Shown piece after piece: positions 35,009 to 44,042 of a stretch of 64,000 nucleotides of DNA (its first letter is position 1; each line of letters opens with the position of its first letter). The DNA is from SURF-21 sp964510515 (GTDB lineage: Bacteria > Actinomycetota > Geothermincolia > Geothermincolales > RBG-13-55-18), in NCBI GenBank assembly GCA_964510515.1, contig CAZEAU010000001.1, positions 124,001 through 188,000 of the forward strand, in the 5' to 3' direction. The notes beneath the pieces were generated by a model. It did not search any database and had not been told where the DNA came from. It saw only the letters and a list, made by a program, of their open reading frames with translations. Position numbers and translations under genes: made by a program.

Positions 35009-35439
35009 TGGCGGTGGTGAACGGGCCCAACCTCAACCTGCTCGGCGCGAGGGAGCCGGGCGTCTACGGGCGCGCGACCTGGGAGGAGGCGAGGGCGGGC
35101 ATGGAGCAAAGAGCGCGCGCGCTGGGCCTGGAGGTGGAGTTCTTCCAGAGCAATCACGAGGGGGGCCTCATCGACCACCTGCAGGGCTTGCGGGGGCGCG
35201 CCGCGGCGCTCGTCATCAACCCCGGCGCGCTCACCCACTACAGCTATGCCCTGCGCGACGCCGTGGCCGACCTGGGATTGCCCACCGCCGAGGTGCATAT
35301 AAGCAACATCTTCGCGCGCGAGGACTGGCGGTCCGTCTCCGTCATCTCCCCCGCGGCCACGGGACTCGTGGCCGGCTTCGGGGTTTTCGGCTACGAGCTC
35401 GCGCTCGAGGCCGTTGCGAGCGCGCTGCGCGGAGGCTGA
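34999..35439 (+). CDS. aroQ: 3-dehydroquinate dehydratase, type II
   Basis: Small dodecameric type II enzyme of 146 residues making 3-dehydroshikimate. Motifs: VVNGPNLNLLGAREPGVYG with the catalytic Tyr in the flexible lid, EFFQSNHEGGLIDHLQ, INPGALTHYSYALRDA, and EVHISNIFAREDWRSVSVIS with the catalytic His and lid Arg. The ATG overlaps the aroB stop by ten bases. Confidence 0.95.
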   Translation: MPLVAVVNGPNLNLLGAREPGVYGRATWEEARAGMEQRARALGLEVEFFQSNHEGGLIDHLQGLRGRAAALVINPGALTHYSYALRDAVADLGLPTAEVHISNIFAREDWRSVSVISPAATGLVAGFGVFGYELALEAVASALRGG

Positions 35440-35514
35440 TGCGCAAGGCCCGCCGAGGCGGCGAAACAGCCTGGCGGAAAAGGTATATTCGCAGGCAGAT
35501 GGCCCTGCGTAACA

Positions 35515-35542
35515 TTACCGTAACAACATTCACACATATTTA
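35515..35542 (+). promoter_or_regulatory. Candidate promoter of the pilin operon
   Basis: TTACCG (35515-35520), a 16-base spacer and TATTTA (35537-35542) within an AT-rich patch following aroQ, about 120 bases before the first pilin gene. Moderate consensus only. Confidence 0.4.
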
Positions 35543-35664
35543 TCTTGGCATGCCTAAAGGGCGGCCTTACAATTTTCGATAGACGGATTGAAGCATTCCT
35601 GCCTTCCGCGGCCTGTGCGGGCACCGGGCAGGGATGGGGATGCGCGGAGCGAGAGAGACCTTTT

Positions 35665-36240
35665 ATGGAAGCGAAGGGTTCGAGAAGGAGGAAAGGCTGC
35701 CTGGCGAGGCCGGGGGCGGAAGGGCCGCTCCGCACCTCCCAGGAGGGCTTCACGCTCATCGAGCTGTCCATCGTGGTGATGATACTGGGCATCATCCTGA
35801 CCATCGCGGGGCTGAACTACGCCAACATCAGCAGAGGGATCAACATGGACGGCGCAAAGAAACAGATAGAGGCCGCCCTGAACCAGGCGAAGACGGCCGC
35901 GCGGCAGGAGAATGTCAGCTATCGCATGATGGTCTATCCCTCCAGTCATGCCTCTCACCCCAACAGTTACGAATTCCTGCATAACGTCGAGGACGGAGGT
36001 ACGTGGGAGATGACCGCAGTGGACCTGACCGCATCCGGCGAGAGGGTCAACGGCGGGTCCGACCGCTGGCTGGTGCAACTGGAGGGCAACGTCCAGATAA
36101 GCGGCGGCGAGGTGATGGAGATAACCTTCAGGCCCGTAGGTACAATCATGGATGTCACTCCGGCGACAATCGAGCTGAGGAGCGGGAACCAGGCGGGGAG
36201 CGTCTCCGTAGACGCGCTGGGGAGGGTAACGTTGCATTGA
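35665..36240 (+). CDS. Type IV prepilin-like protein (GspH/FimT-like)
   Basis: Pilin of 191 residues with an unusually long, basic leader (about 33 residues) ending in the prepilin peptidase site EG/FTLIELSIVVMILGIIL, then the hydrophobic alpha-1 helix and a beta-rich head (about residues 85-191). The GspH-like head suggests a minor pilin rather than the major subunit. Start ATG 35665 has only a weak ribosome site; an upstream in-frame start would lengthen the leader further. First of four pilin-like genes in a row. Confidence 0.85.
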   Translation: MEAKGSRRRKGCLARPGAEGPLRTSQEGFTLIELSIVVMILGIILTIAGLNYANISRGINMDGAKKQIEAALNQAKTAARQENVSYRMMVYPSSHASHPNSYEFLHNVEDGGTWEMTAVDLTASGERVNGGSDRWLVQLEGNVQISGGEVMEITFRPVGTIMDVTPATIELRSGNQAGSVSVDALGRVTLH

Positions 36241-36342
36241 CGGATATGAGATATGAGAAGAGATTTTGATGACAAACGGGGTTATCGTGCAGGCAAACAT
36301 CAGCATCGGGGGCTTCGGGCAAAAAGGGAGGCGGTTCCTTTG

Positions 36343-38445
36343 ATGTGGCTGCGAAGGAGAGGCGGCAAAGAAGGCGGCTTCACTCTAGCGGAGATACTCG
36401 TGGCGGGCCTGATACTCGTGGTCGCCCTTATACCCATAGTGAGGATGTTCGACACCTCGTTCGCGGGCATAAGGTCTTTATCAGGCGTGCATAAAAGCGT
36501 CGCCTTGGGACAGAAGGTCATGGAGGAAATAAAGTCCATGCCCTACTATGTCCCCTGCGATGAGGAGCAGGGAAAAGTAGACATCGATGACCATTTCTGG
36601 GGTGACCGCAGCCCCGTCAACTACAATCCAGCGAGCGGTGATGAGCCGGACTGGGAAAGCATACCCGAGGTCACGATCCCGAAATACGCCTACGGGAACA
36701 TCGATAAACACCACGAGTACCGCGTCGGGGTGAAGCTGTCCTACATGGGCGAGAACATGAAGCCAGTGGAGATGAAGGAGGACTGGGGGCCCATGAAGGT
36801 TGCTTATGACCACCCCCGGGACAAGGATAACAGGAGCATCCAACTCCTGCTCGTCCAGGTGAACGTTTACACCATGAAGGGACAGGACGAGGTCGAGGAG
36901 CATCGCGTGGAGGCCATCGTTACCGCCACTGAAGCGGTGTACGGCTTGGGGATTACACGCATCATTGTCGACGGCCCAGACGAAATACTGGGAAGCCGCA
37001 GCGACGCGGCGGCCCACGATCCCAATAAAACCATCGACGTCACCATCGAGGGATGGGGCTTCATGCCCACTAACGACCCCAATAAGAAATTCGAAGTCCA
37101 GCTGGAAAGGCCCGATTTCAACCCCGTGGAGATCACCATCCCCAATATCAACGCCTGTACGGATACCGTCATCAAGGGCAAGGTGACGCTTGGCACAAGC
37201 AAAAATAACAACGACGCAAAGAACAAATGGAAGCCAAGAGAACCGATCGGGTACTGGTCCGTGAAAGTAAGGCAGGACATAACGTCCACCTACCTCTACA
37301 ACGGCTTCATCTGTGAATACCCCGCCCCAAGGATATCTGACTACGGGAACGATGCCAATCATCCCAACCTACCGTTCAAGCTTCCCGCCATGTCGAAGGT
37401 GGGTTACAAGGGATGGGGCACGCTGCATCTCAAGGTGCAGGGAGGATACTTCATAAATATCTCCGGGGTCGCCAGCGGTCCCACCGTCAGGCTCGTCGAG
37501 GACGTGGAGGGGAGCCCTCACGCTGTTACTGGAGTCATCACCAGCCTGAACACCACGGATAATGGCTACAGCAGTTCGGGATGCGAGATGCTGGTGGAAT
37601 TCGACATCACTGGAGAGGATGTACCACCCGGCGACTACAGGCTGGAGGTCATCAACACCCAGCCCGAGGTGGTCGGGCATGTTTCCTCGGGGTTGAGCGA
37701 GCAAGCCTACAGGATAGAGGAGGCCCCCGCCTGGCAGGCCACCATAGACGACTTCAGCCCCGACTCCGGATACGGGTTCTACGAGAATTACTACGATGTC
37801 CCGTCCACCATCACCGGCACCAACCTCTCGGAGGTGAGCATGGTGGTCATCCGCAGCGGGGACGGCGTGCTCTACGACATAACTGACGACTGCACCCTCG
37901 GAGAAGACGGGCAGATCCCGGTGAACCTCAATCTCATAGGCTGCGACCACGAGAAGGGCTGGGAGATGAGGGCCTACCACTCCTCGGGGGCTTACGCCGC
38001 CAGGGATTTCGACGTGACACTGGGCAGGGCGGTGATGCTCGAGAAGGGCGACCCAAAGAAGCCGGTGAGGATAGAGCGGTATGAAAAGAACATTTTGGGG
38101 AATTGGGTCTACAATAGCGTGAGTGAGGAGACTGGCACGGAACCCGCGAACCTGGCTTATGCCCGCAAGTCCGCTATTTTCACGGAAAGGGCTGCCATTT
38201 TCGAGGTGAAGGGCATGGGCTTTCCCATGAACGGCACCACCTATCTGGAGATGTACGGGGGCGGGAAGGTGTGGGCCGGAAACTACAACGTGCAGACCGA
38301 CAGGGAAAGCAAGCTGGTCTGGATAAGGTCCGACAGGTTCATCATGCCCAATACCACCTGGGACGACGGGGGAATAAAGGTACGGAACGGCGTCGGGCAG
38401 GAACACAATGTCGTGTCGCGCTGGAGGCTCATGGATACATGGTAG
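36343..38445 (+). CDS. Giant type IV prepilin-like protein with IPT/TIG-like domains
   Basis: A 700-residue protein, roughly four times the usual pilin size. ATG 36343 gives a short basic leader and a clear prepilin site KEGG/FTLAEILVAGLILVVAL; an in-frame ATG at 36253 would add 30 residues. The large exported part is beta-rich and contains segments like IPT/TIG immunoglobulin-type repeats (TIDVTIEGWGFMPTNDPNKK near 225, STITGTNLSEVSMVVIRSG near 490, FEVKGMGFPMNGTTY near 625). Likely placed at the pilus tip as an adhesin. Base composition is visibly more AT-rich than in the aro and pyr genes. Confidence 0.8.
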   Translation: MWLRRRGGKEGGFTLAEILVAGLILVVALIPIVRMFDTSFAGIRSLSGVHKSVALGQKVMEEIKSMPYYVPCDEEQGKVDIDDHFWGDRSPVNYNPASGDEPDWESIPEVTIPKYAYGNIDKHHEYRVGVKLSYMGENMKPVEMKEDWGPMKVAYDHPRDKDNRSIQLLLVQVNVYTMKGQDEVEEHRVEAIVTATEAVYGLGITRIIVDGPDEILGSRSDAAAHDPNKTIDVTIEGWGFMPTNDPNKKFEVQLERPDFNPVEITIPNINACTDTVIKGKVTLGTSKNNNDAKNKWKPREPIGYWSVKVRQDITSTYLYNGFICEYPAPRISDYGNDANHPNLPFKLPAMSKVGYKGWGTLHLKVQGGYFINISGVASGPTVRLVEDVEGSPHAVTGVITSLNTTDNGYSSSGCEMLVEFDITGEDVPPGDYRLEVINTQPEVVGHVSSGLSEQAYRIEEAPAWQATIDDFSPDSGYGFYENYYDVPSTITGTNLSEVSMVVIRSGDGVLYDITDDCTLGEDGQIPVNLNLIGCDHEKGWEMRAYHSSGAYAARDFDVTLGRAVMLEKGDPKKPVRIERYEKNILGNWVYNSVSEETGTEPANLAYARKSAIFTERAAIFEVKGMGFPMNGTTYLEMYGGGKVWAGNYNVQTDRESKLVWIRSDRFIMPNTTWDDGGIKVRNGVGQEHNVVSRWRLMDTW

Positions 38446-38462
38446 GTCAAGGAGATGGAAGA

Positions 38463-39005
38463 ATGGACTTACGGGACAGGGTGAGGGGCGCGGGCGGCGA
38501 AGGCGGTTTCACCCTTGCCGAGCTCCTCGTTTTCCTGGCGATAATGGTGATATTCCTGATAGGGGTCGGGAGCATGATATCGTCGGGAGCCAGGAGTTCC
38601 GCCGCATCCCAGGGCCTTATCAGGATGGAGAACCAGGCCAACGAAGCCATGGTGGCCATAACCAGGCAGATAAGGGTCGCCAACGACATCGATGCCGCGA
38701 GCGGCACGCACTCGATAACCTTCAGCGGCTACCTTGACGGCTCAGTGCTGGAAACGGTGACCCTGTCGGTGCAGGAAGGGTACCTGATGCGAGGAGAAGA
38801 CCCCTGGATAGCGGGCGTGGAGAGCATGCACCTCTCTTACTACGACGACAGGGGGAACCTGCTGGGTGCGGGAACCCCAGGTTGGAACACAAAGGTGAAC
38901 AGGGTGGGGTTGGAGCTGGTTTTTGCCAGGGAGTCCATGGGGATCAGGCTGTCGAGAATATTCCAGGGCAGCGCCACCCTGAGGAACGACCTCGACGGGA
39001 CTTGA
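38463..39005 (+). CDS. Type IV prepilin-like protein (PilW/GspJ-like)
   Basis: Protein of 180 residues: a short leader ending in EGG/FTLAELLVFLAIMVIFLIGVG, the pilin helix with the Glu at position 5 of the mature form, then a beta domain (THSITFSGYLDGSVLETVTL, VESMHLSYYDDRG) typical of PilW/GspJ minor pilins. AAGGAG lies eight bases ahead of ATG 38463. It starts 17 bases after the giant pilin. Confidence 0.85.
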   Translation: MDLRDRVRGAGGEGGFTLAELLVFLAIMVIFLIGVGSMISSGARSSAASQGLIRMENQANEAMVAITRQIRVANDIDAASGTHSITFSGYLDGSVLETVTLSVQEGYLMRGEDPWIAGVESMHLSYYDDRGNLLGAGTPGWNTKVNRVGLELVFARESMGIRLSRIFQGSATLRNDLDGT

Positions 39006-39022
39006 CGAGGAGTTGATGGCAT

Positions 39023-40537
39023 ATGACGGGCGCGGTCAGGCGGCTTGTGAAGGGGGAGCGCGGCGGAACCCGGGACGAGGGAGGGTTCGCCATCATCATA
39101 GTGCTGGTCGCGCTGGTGATGCTGTCGGTCCTGGGGGCAATGAGTTTGCTGGTGATGGTCTCAGCCCTGCGGGGTGTGAGCAACCTGAAACCGGAGGACA
39201 AGGCGTTCCAGGTGGCCGAGGCAGCCCTGCACGTAGCGCATGCGAAGATCGTGAATAACGAGATCGGGGATGATGCGGTTGAACTGAAGGACGAAGGCGA
39301 CATCCTCGATGGCGAATACAACATAAGGATAGAGCGTGTCGTGGGATCTACTACCGATTACGTGGTTTGCTCTGAGGGTATTTACAGGCAGAAGGCAGGC
39401 GGGCAAGGAGAGGAAGAAGGAACGGTTTACCGGCGCAGGATCAGGGAAGAGGTCTCTTACAGCGGCATGCAGGCCTTCGATGTCATGCGCAAATACCTCC
39501 TCTTCGCTAACAATGACATCAACATAACCCTCGACGACCTATTTAACCTAAGCGTGCCGGCGACGGTAAACGGCTCCATCAGGGCGGAGAGGAATGTCAA
39601 CATAAGGAACCAGCCGGCGGTCAGCCTGGGTGACGGCTTGACCTTCAACGGAGATGTCGAGGGCGTAAGCAAGGTGTATGTGGAGACTGCCCCCAAGATC
39701 GCGGGGGGGGTGAACACCAAAATACTGGGAGATATAAAGACCGGGATGGTTGGCGGGCCTAATAACGGGGTAGTTGACCTGTATGTGGATGGCGGATTGG
39801 TCTCCGGCGGTAAGATAGGTGGTGCCGCGAACTTCGCATGGTCGTTGTTGCACGGGTGGCACACGACTGATAAGTGGAAAATATACTGCGGCACGCTTTT
39901 GCAGAGGAAGAACTTTTGGGGAGATCACTTCGTTGGGGATCGCATGAACGAACCGGGCTGCGAGCCTGTCTATGTCCCAGAACCGGATTTCGCCTACTAT
40001 AAAGCCTTGGCGCAGGAGCAGCACAAACTGACGGGAAAGAACTATGTCCAGGGAGACCTCAACCTCAACGGCAGAGAAATCAACGAGTTCGTGCCGCCCG
40101 GCTCCTCCGTGGCCGTGATCTACGCGACCGGCAATATAAACCTGCGGGGCTTACTGTGGAACCAGGGCAATGTCAAGGCGACCTTCATCTGCGAGGGCAA
40201 TTTCACCTCCACGGAGACGTTCACCGCCCTCTACAACATGCAGTGCCAGGTGATAGCCGGGGGCGACGCTACCTTCAACAACAGCTGGTCGTTTCCGCAG
40301 ATTGTCAGGGATGACACGGCCTTCTTCGTGTGGGCGGGCAACGACGCCAACATCAACATGGGCATGTGGTCGGGGAACTCCATGCAGGTGACGGCCATGA
40401 ACGACGTCAACGTGAGCAGCGCGAACCTGTTCGACCTCTGCTGGGTCAGATACAGGCCTCCCGACGTGGATATCGCCGGCTTTTCCATCGACATCACCGT
40501 CAGGGACTGGAGGGAACTCCCCAGCGAGGGGAGCTGA
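39023..40537 (+). CDS. PilX-like pilus-associated protein with a long repetitive beta domain
   Basis: Protein of 504 residues. The N-terminus resembles PilX: a basic leader, EGG/FAIIIVLVALVMLSVLG as pilin-like helix but with Ala in place of Thr-Leu, then a helical part to about residue 75. The rest is rich in short Asn/Gly turns and repeated phrases such as GSIRAERNVNIRNQ, YATGNINLRGLL, EGNFTSTET and GNDANINMGMW, which suggests a right-handed beta-helix or beta-solenoid. Probably exported and assembled with the minor pilins. Last gene of the pilin operon. Confidence 0.72.
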   Translation: MTGAVRRLVKGERGGTRDEGGFAIIIVLVALVMLSVLGAMSLLVMVSALRGVSNLKPEDKAFQVAEAALHVAHAKIVNNEIGDDAVELKDEGDILDGEYNIRIERVVGSTTDYVVCSEGIYRQKAGGQGEEEGTVYRRRIREEVSYSGMQAFDVMRKYLLFANNDINITLDDLFNLSVPATVNGSIRAERNVNIRNQPAVSLGDGLTFNGDVEGVSKVYVETAPKIAGGVNTKILGDIKTGMVGGPNNGVVDLYVDGGLVSGGKIGGAANFAWSLLHGWHTTDKWKIYCGTLLQRKNFWGDHFVGDRMNEPGCEPVYVPEPDFAYYKALAQEQHKLTGKNYVQGDLNLNGREINEFVPPGSSVAVIYATGNINLRGLLWNQGNVKATFICEGNFTSTETFTALYNMQCQVIAGGDATFNNSWSFPQIVRDDTAFFVWAGNDANINMGMWSGNSMQVTAMNDVNVSSANLFDLCWVRYRPPDVDIAGFSIDITVRDWRELPSEGS

Positions 40538-40892
40538 CTGACCCTGCCGGACGGGGAGGTGCAGGGTAAACATTCCCGCAAGCCCTGCCGCTTGAGCCAG
40601 GCGATTCCGCCCCCTTTCCTCCCGCCGCCGTCTCTGTTGCTCCGGATATGCCGTGGCGGCGGAGCACCTTCGGGAGATGCTTGCGGGAAAATGAATGCCG
40701 GCGCCCACGTTCCTTGCGGACCGCCACGCCCGCCCATATGAGGATGATTTAGCGCGTCTGCACTTTCCTGCGGGACGGGAAGGACCTTGAAGGTCCCGCG
40801 CGCCGTTGCGCCCTTCCCCGGTCGGCGGTAACCTTCAATAGAATGCGCCTCGATGCGGCGAGCGTGATGATGACCGGAGGATGTGAGTTGCC
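40538..40892 (+). other. Gap between the pilin operon and pepP with nested inverted repeats
   Basis: No gene seen in these 355 bases. TTCCCGCAAGC (40573-40583) pairs perfectly with GCTTGCGGGAA (40679-40689), and inside it CCGCCGCC (near 40622) pairs with GGCGGCGG (near 40656). A further hairpin, GCGGGAC (40770-40776) / GTCCCGC (40793-40799), lies before pepP. None has a T tract, so these may be a folded 3' UTR, a weak terminator or a protein site. Confidence 0.45.
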
Positions 40893-41990
40893 ATGACCGA
40901 TAAGGGGAAAGCGGCGGAGTTCGTGGCCAGGAGAAGGAGATACCGTGCGCTGATGGCCTCCGAGGGCCTGGACGGCCTGCTGGTCACGCACCTGCCCGAC
41001 CTGCGCTACCTGTGCGGCTTCAGCGGCTCGAGCGGGCTGGCGCTGCTCCTGCGGGAGGGGGGTTTCTTCTACACCGATTTCCGCTACCGCGAGCAGGCGA
41101 AGCGCGAGGTGGCGGGCCTGAGGAAGGTGGCGTACGCCGCCACGGCCGGGGAAGCGGTGGCGCGGACGCTGGCGCGCCGCGAGGGGATGCGCCTGGGGTT
41201 CGACCCCGCGGCGCTCTCCTACGCGGCGGTTTTGGATATGCGCCGCTGCCTGCGGGGCCGGGCCGCCCTCGTGCCCCTGAAAGCCTCCCTGATGCAGCTG
41301 AGGGCGGTCAAGAGCCGCCCGGAGCTGGCGGCCATGCGCGTGGGCATAGGCATGGCGGAGAGGGCCTTCAAGCAGGCCCTGGGCGCCCTGCCCGCGAGGG
41401 TATCGGAGAGGGAGCTGGCGGCGCACCTGGACGGCGCCGCGCGCGCCCTGGGGGCAGAGGCGCTCGCCTTCGAGACCATAGTCGCCTCGGGGAGCAGGGG
41501 GGCGCTGGTGCATGCGAGGCCGGGCGCGGGGAAGCTGGCGGGGGCCACGGTCATCGACTGGGGCGTGGTGAACGAGGGGTACTGCACGGACGCCACGCGC
41601 ACCATCGCTTTCACCAGGGTGCCTGCCGAGATCAGGAAGGCGCACGCTATAGTCCTAGACGCTCAGGAGCGGGCGCTGGAGACGATCAGGCCGGGAGTAA
41701 GGGCGCGGGAGGTCGACCATGCGGCGCGTGAAGTGGTAGAGAGGGCGGGTTACGGCGATGCCTTCGGGCACGGGCTGGGCCACGGGGTGGGCCTGGAGGT
41801 GCACGAGAGGCCGCATGTGGGCGCGAGCAGCCGCGACGTCCTGGAGGAGGGCATGGTCTTCACCTGCGAGCCGGGCATCTACCTTCCCGGCGTGGGCGGG
41901 GTGCGCGTGGAGGACATGGTCCTGGTCACCGAAAGCGGCGTCGAGGTGCTGACCACCCTGCCGCGCTCCCTCGACCCCTCCGATTATTGA
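40893..41990 (+). CDS. pepP: Xaa-Pro aminopeptidase (M24 family)
   Basis: Cytosolic metallopeptidase of 365 residues removing N-terminal residues before proline. It has an N-terminal creatinase-like domain (VTHLPDLRYLCGFSGSSGLA) and a pita-bread M24 domain with metal ligands in VIDWGVVNEGYCTDATRTI, GLGHGVGLEVHE, FTCEPGIY and GGVRVEDMV. It precedes efp, the usual order in Gram-positives, and may help turn over proline-rich peptides. Start ATG 40893 follows GGAGG. Confidence 0.93.
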   Translation: MTDKGKAAEFVARRRRYRALMASEGLDGLLVTHLPDLRYLCGFSGSSGLALLLREGGFFYTDFRYREQAKREVAGLRKVAYAATAGEAVARTLARREGMRLGFDPAALSYAAVLDMRRCLRGRAALVPLKASLMQLRAVKSRPELAAMRVGIGMAERAFKQALGALPARVSERELAAHLDGAARALGAEALAFETIVASGSRGALVHARPGAGKLAGATVIDWGVVNEGYCTDATRTIAFTRVPAEIRKAHAIVLDAQERALETIRPGVRAREVDHAAREVVERAGYGDAFGHGLGHGVGLEVHERPHVGASSRDVLEEGMVFTCEPGIYLPGVGGVRVEDMVLVTESGVEVLTTLPRSLDPSDY

Positions 41991-42125
41991 CTCCTTCGTC
42001 TGCCCACCCCGGTCCGCTCCGTAACCGGCCCGTCTGCTCACACTGATATGCTCCATAGCCCGCCCGTCTACCCACATCGATACTCTCCTTAGCCCGCCCG
42101 TTTGCCTGCCCCGGTCCGCTCTGTT
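41991..42125 (+). repeat. Four degenerate tandem repeats of 33-35 bp
   Basis: Units begin at about 41991, 42024, 42057 and 42091 and share the core (A)GCCCGCCCGTCTGCC followed by a less conserved CACACYGRTAYGCTCC part. The period is not a multiple of three and no gene covers them. Downstream, to 42340, are two further small direct repeats (CTAAATGAGTC twice near 42200; GTCGCCATTGC near 42239 and 42297). The 411-base pepP-efp gap otherwise holds no gene. Confidence 0.6.
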
Positions 42126-42356
42126 CCCCGTAGGGTGGGGTCGGCGTCTTGCTTTTTGCGCCGGAGGCGGGAAAGGTCAATCGTTTCGAGTACATTTCTA
42201 AATGAGTCCTAAATGAGTCAACGGGGATCTGACAACAGTCGCCATTGCGCAATCAGCAAATAGCTCGAAAAATGATGGCTGAGGCAGGCTCATGGTCGCC
42301 ATTGCTTATCGCCCGACCCCGAAAGAGCGATGAATGACAAGGGCTGCATACCTCTG

Positions 42357-42365
42357 TGGTAGAAT
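42357..42365 (+). promoter_or_regulatory. Extended -10 element of efp
   Basis: TGG-TAGAAT (hexamer 42360-42365), 36 bases before the efp start. A TTGACA-like ATGACA (42334-42339) is slightly too far upstream (20-base spacer). Confidence 0.45.
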
Positions 42366-42401
42366 TATCTCCGCAGCGTAAGCAAGGAGGGAGCACAAGG
42401 C

Positions 42402-42962
42402 ATGATATCCACGGCCGATTTCCGCAATGGCATGACCATCGAGATGGACGGCAACCTTTTCAACATCGTCTATTTCCAGCACGTAAAGCCGGGCAAGGGG
42501 GGCGCCTTTGTGCGCACCCGCCTCAAGAACCTCAGGACGGGGGCGGTCACCGAGAAGACCTTCCGCGCCGGGGAGAAGGTGGGGCTGGCCATCCTGGACA
42601 AGCGCAGGATGCAGTACCTCTACCGCGAGGGGGCCGACTTCCTCTTCATGGACCTCGACACCTATGAGCAGATGCCCATGGCGGAGGGCGAGGTGGGGGA
42701 GACGGCCAAGTACCTGGTGGACGGGGTGGCGGTGGACGTCTCCCTCCACGAGGGGAAGCCGGTGGGGGTGGAGGCCCCCCTTTTCGTGGAGATGGAGGTG
42801 GCGGAGACGGCCCCGGGGGTGAAGGGGGACACCGCGAGCGGCGGGAGCAAGCCGGCCACCCTGGAGAGCGGGCTGGTGGTGAGCGTCCCCTTCTTCATCG
42901 AGGCGGGAAACAGGATAAAGATAGATACGCGCAGCGACGAATACGTGGAAAGGGTGGACTGA
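42402..42962 (+). CDS. efp: Translation elongation factor P
   Basis: Relieves ribosome stalling at polyproline stretches. It has 186 residues in three beta-barrel domains: KOW-like N-terminal domain, central OB domain and the C-terminal OB domain ending in NRIKIDTRSDEYVERV. The loop PGKGGAFVR carries Lys 32, the residue modified in many EF-P proteins. No modification enzyme is in the window. The Pro-rich scaffold at 18971 is an obvious potential client. Confidence 0.97.
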   Translation: MISTADFRNGMTIEMDGNLFNIVYFQHVKPGKGGAFVRTRLKNLRTGAVTEKTFRAGEKVGLAILDKRRMQYLYREGADFLFMDLDTYEQMPMAEGEVGETAKYLVDGVAVDVSLHEGKPVGVEAPLFVEMEVAETAPGVKGDTASGGSKPATLESGLVVSVPFFIEAGNRIKIDTRSDEYVERVD

Positions 42963-42965
42963 GCC

Positions 42966-43289
42966 TTGCAGGACTTCAAGCTGCGGCCGGGCATGCTCGA
43001 GCTGGTGGCCGGCATGGCCGTCTCCGGCGTGGAGGGGGTGTGGGGGAGCGGCGCGAGGCCGGAGCACCCCGACGACGCCAGAAAAAAGAGGAACCTGGCC
43101 AAGGGCGTCAAGGCGGAGGCGGAGGGAGCGAGGGCGGTCATCGAGGTGGACGTGGTCATGGAGTACGGCCGCGACTTCATCGCCCTGGCCCGCGAGACGC
43201 AGGGAGCGGTGGCGCGGGCGGTCGAGACCATGACCGGATGGGACGTGGCCGCCGTCGACGTGAACGTGGTGGGGGTGAGCGCCCTCTAG
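42966..43289 (+). CDS. Asp23/Gls24 family envelope stress protein
   Basis: Protein of 107 residues with the Asp23/YloU domain: LRPGMLELVAGMAVSGVEGV, ARAVIEVDVVMEYGRDFIAL, VARAVETMTGWDVAAVDVNV. It is usually membrane-associated and linked to cell-envelope homeostasis; an Asp23/YloU gene between efp and nusB is common in Gram-positives. The start is TTG 42966, three bases after efp. Confidence 0.85.
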   Translation: MQDFKLRPGMLELVAGMAVSGVEGVWGSGARPEHPDDARKKRNLAKGVKAEAEGARAVIEVDVVMEYGRDFIALARETQGAVARAVETMTGWDVAAVDVNVVGVSAL

Positions 43290-43874
43290 GTGAAAGAGCC
43301 CACGCCCCTGAGCCGGCGCACGCTGGCCCGCATGCTGGCCTGTGACGTCCTTTACATGATGGACCTCACCGGGGACGGCGCGGAGCGCTCCGTGGCCGAG
43401 ATCGAGCGCATGCTGCGCGTGGGCATGGGCGACGAGCGGTCGCCACGGCGGGACACGCCCGACCTCCCCCTGGAGCACGTGCGCCGCCTGCTGGGCAGCG
43501 GCACCAGGATCGAGGAGCTGGTCTCCACGGCGGCTCAGAACCCGGAGTATCCGGACGCGCTGCCGGACTTCTCGCGCGAGCTGCTCGACCTCTACCTGGA
43601 GCGGCGCGAGGAGATAGACGGCCTCGTCGCCGCCTACGCGGACCGCTGGTCGCTGGAGCGCATGCCCGTCATCGACCGCAACCTCCTCCGCCTGGGATTC
43701 TCCGAGCTCCTCTACCGCGCCGACATCCCCGCCAACGTGACCATCAACGAATACCTGGAGCTGGCCAAGGCCTTCTCCACCGAGGACTCGGGCAAGTTCA
43801 TCAACGGCGTGCTGGGAAGGCTGGCCAAGGAGCGGGGCATCTCCAGCCCGCCGGGGGGCGGAAAAAGGGAGTAA
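43290..43874 (+). CDS. nusB: Transcription antitermination factor NusB
   Basis: All-helical RNA-binding factor for rRNA antitermination with NusE (S10). The C-terminal core is typical: VIDRNLLRLGFSELLYRADIP, TINEYLELAKAFSTEDSGKFINGVL. At 194 residues it is longer than the usual 130-150 because of a longer middle and tail. The GTG directly abuts the preceding stop, so efp-asp23-nusB form one unit. Confidence 0.93.
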   Translation: MKEPTPLSRRTLARMLACDVLYMMDLTGDGAERSVAEIERMLRVGMGDERSPRRDTPDLPLEHVRRLLGSGTRIEELVSTAAQNPEYPDALPDFSRELLDLYLERREEIDGLVAAYADRWSLERMPVIDRNLLRLGFSELLYRADIPANVTINEYLELAKAFSTEDSGKFINGVLGRLAKERGISSPPGGGKRE

Positions 43875-44000
43875 GGCGGGCCCGGCCCCCGTGCCCCTGG
43901 ACGCCGCCCGCGGTCGGCCCCTCTCCGCCCCCCGCCCGCGCGCCGCGCGCGGGAAAGGTGAAGCGGCACGCTTGCTTCCCGCCGGCCCCGCGCCCGCCTG

Positions 44001-44029
44001 TTGCGCGCCCCCGGCGCGGGTGCTATCCT
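44001..44029 (+). promoter_or_regulatory. Promoter of the pyr operon
   Basis: TTGCGC (44001-44006), a 17-base spacer and an extended -10 TGC-TATCCT (hexamer 44024-44029). Transcription would start near 44036, just ahead of the PyrR-binding sequence. Confidence 0.65.
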
Positions 44030-44042
44030 TTGGTTGACCTTT

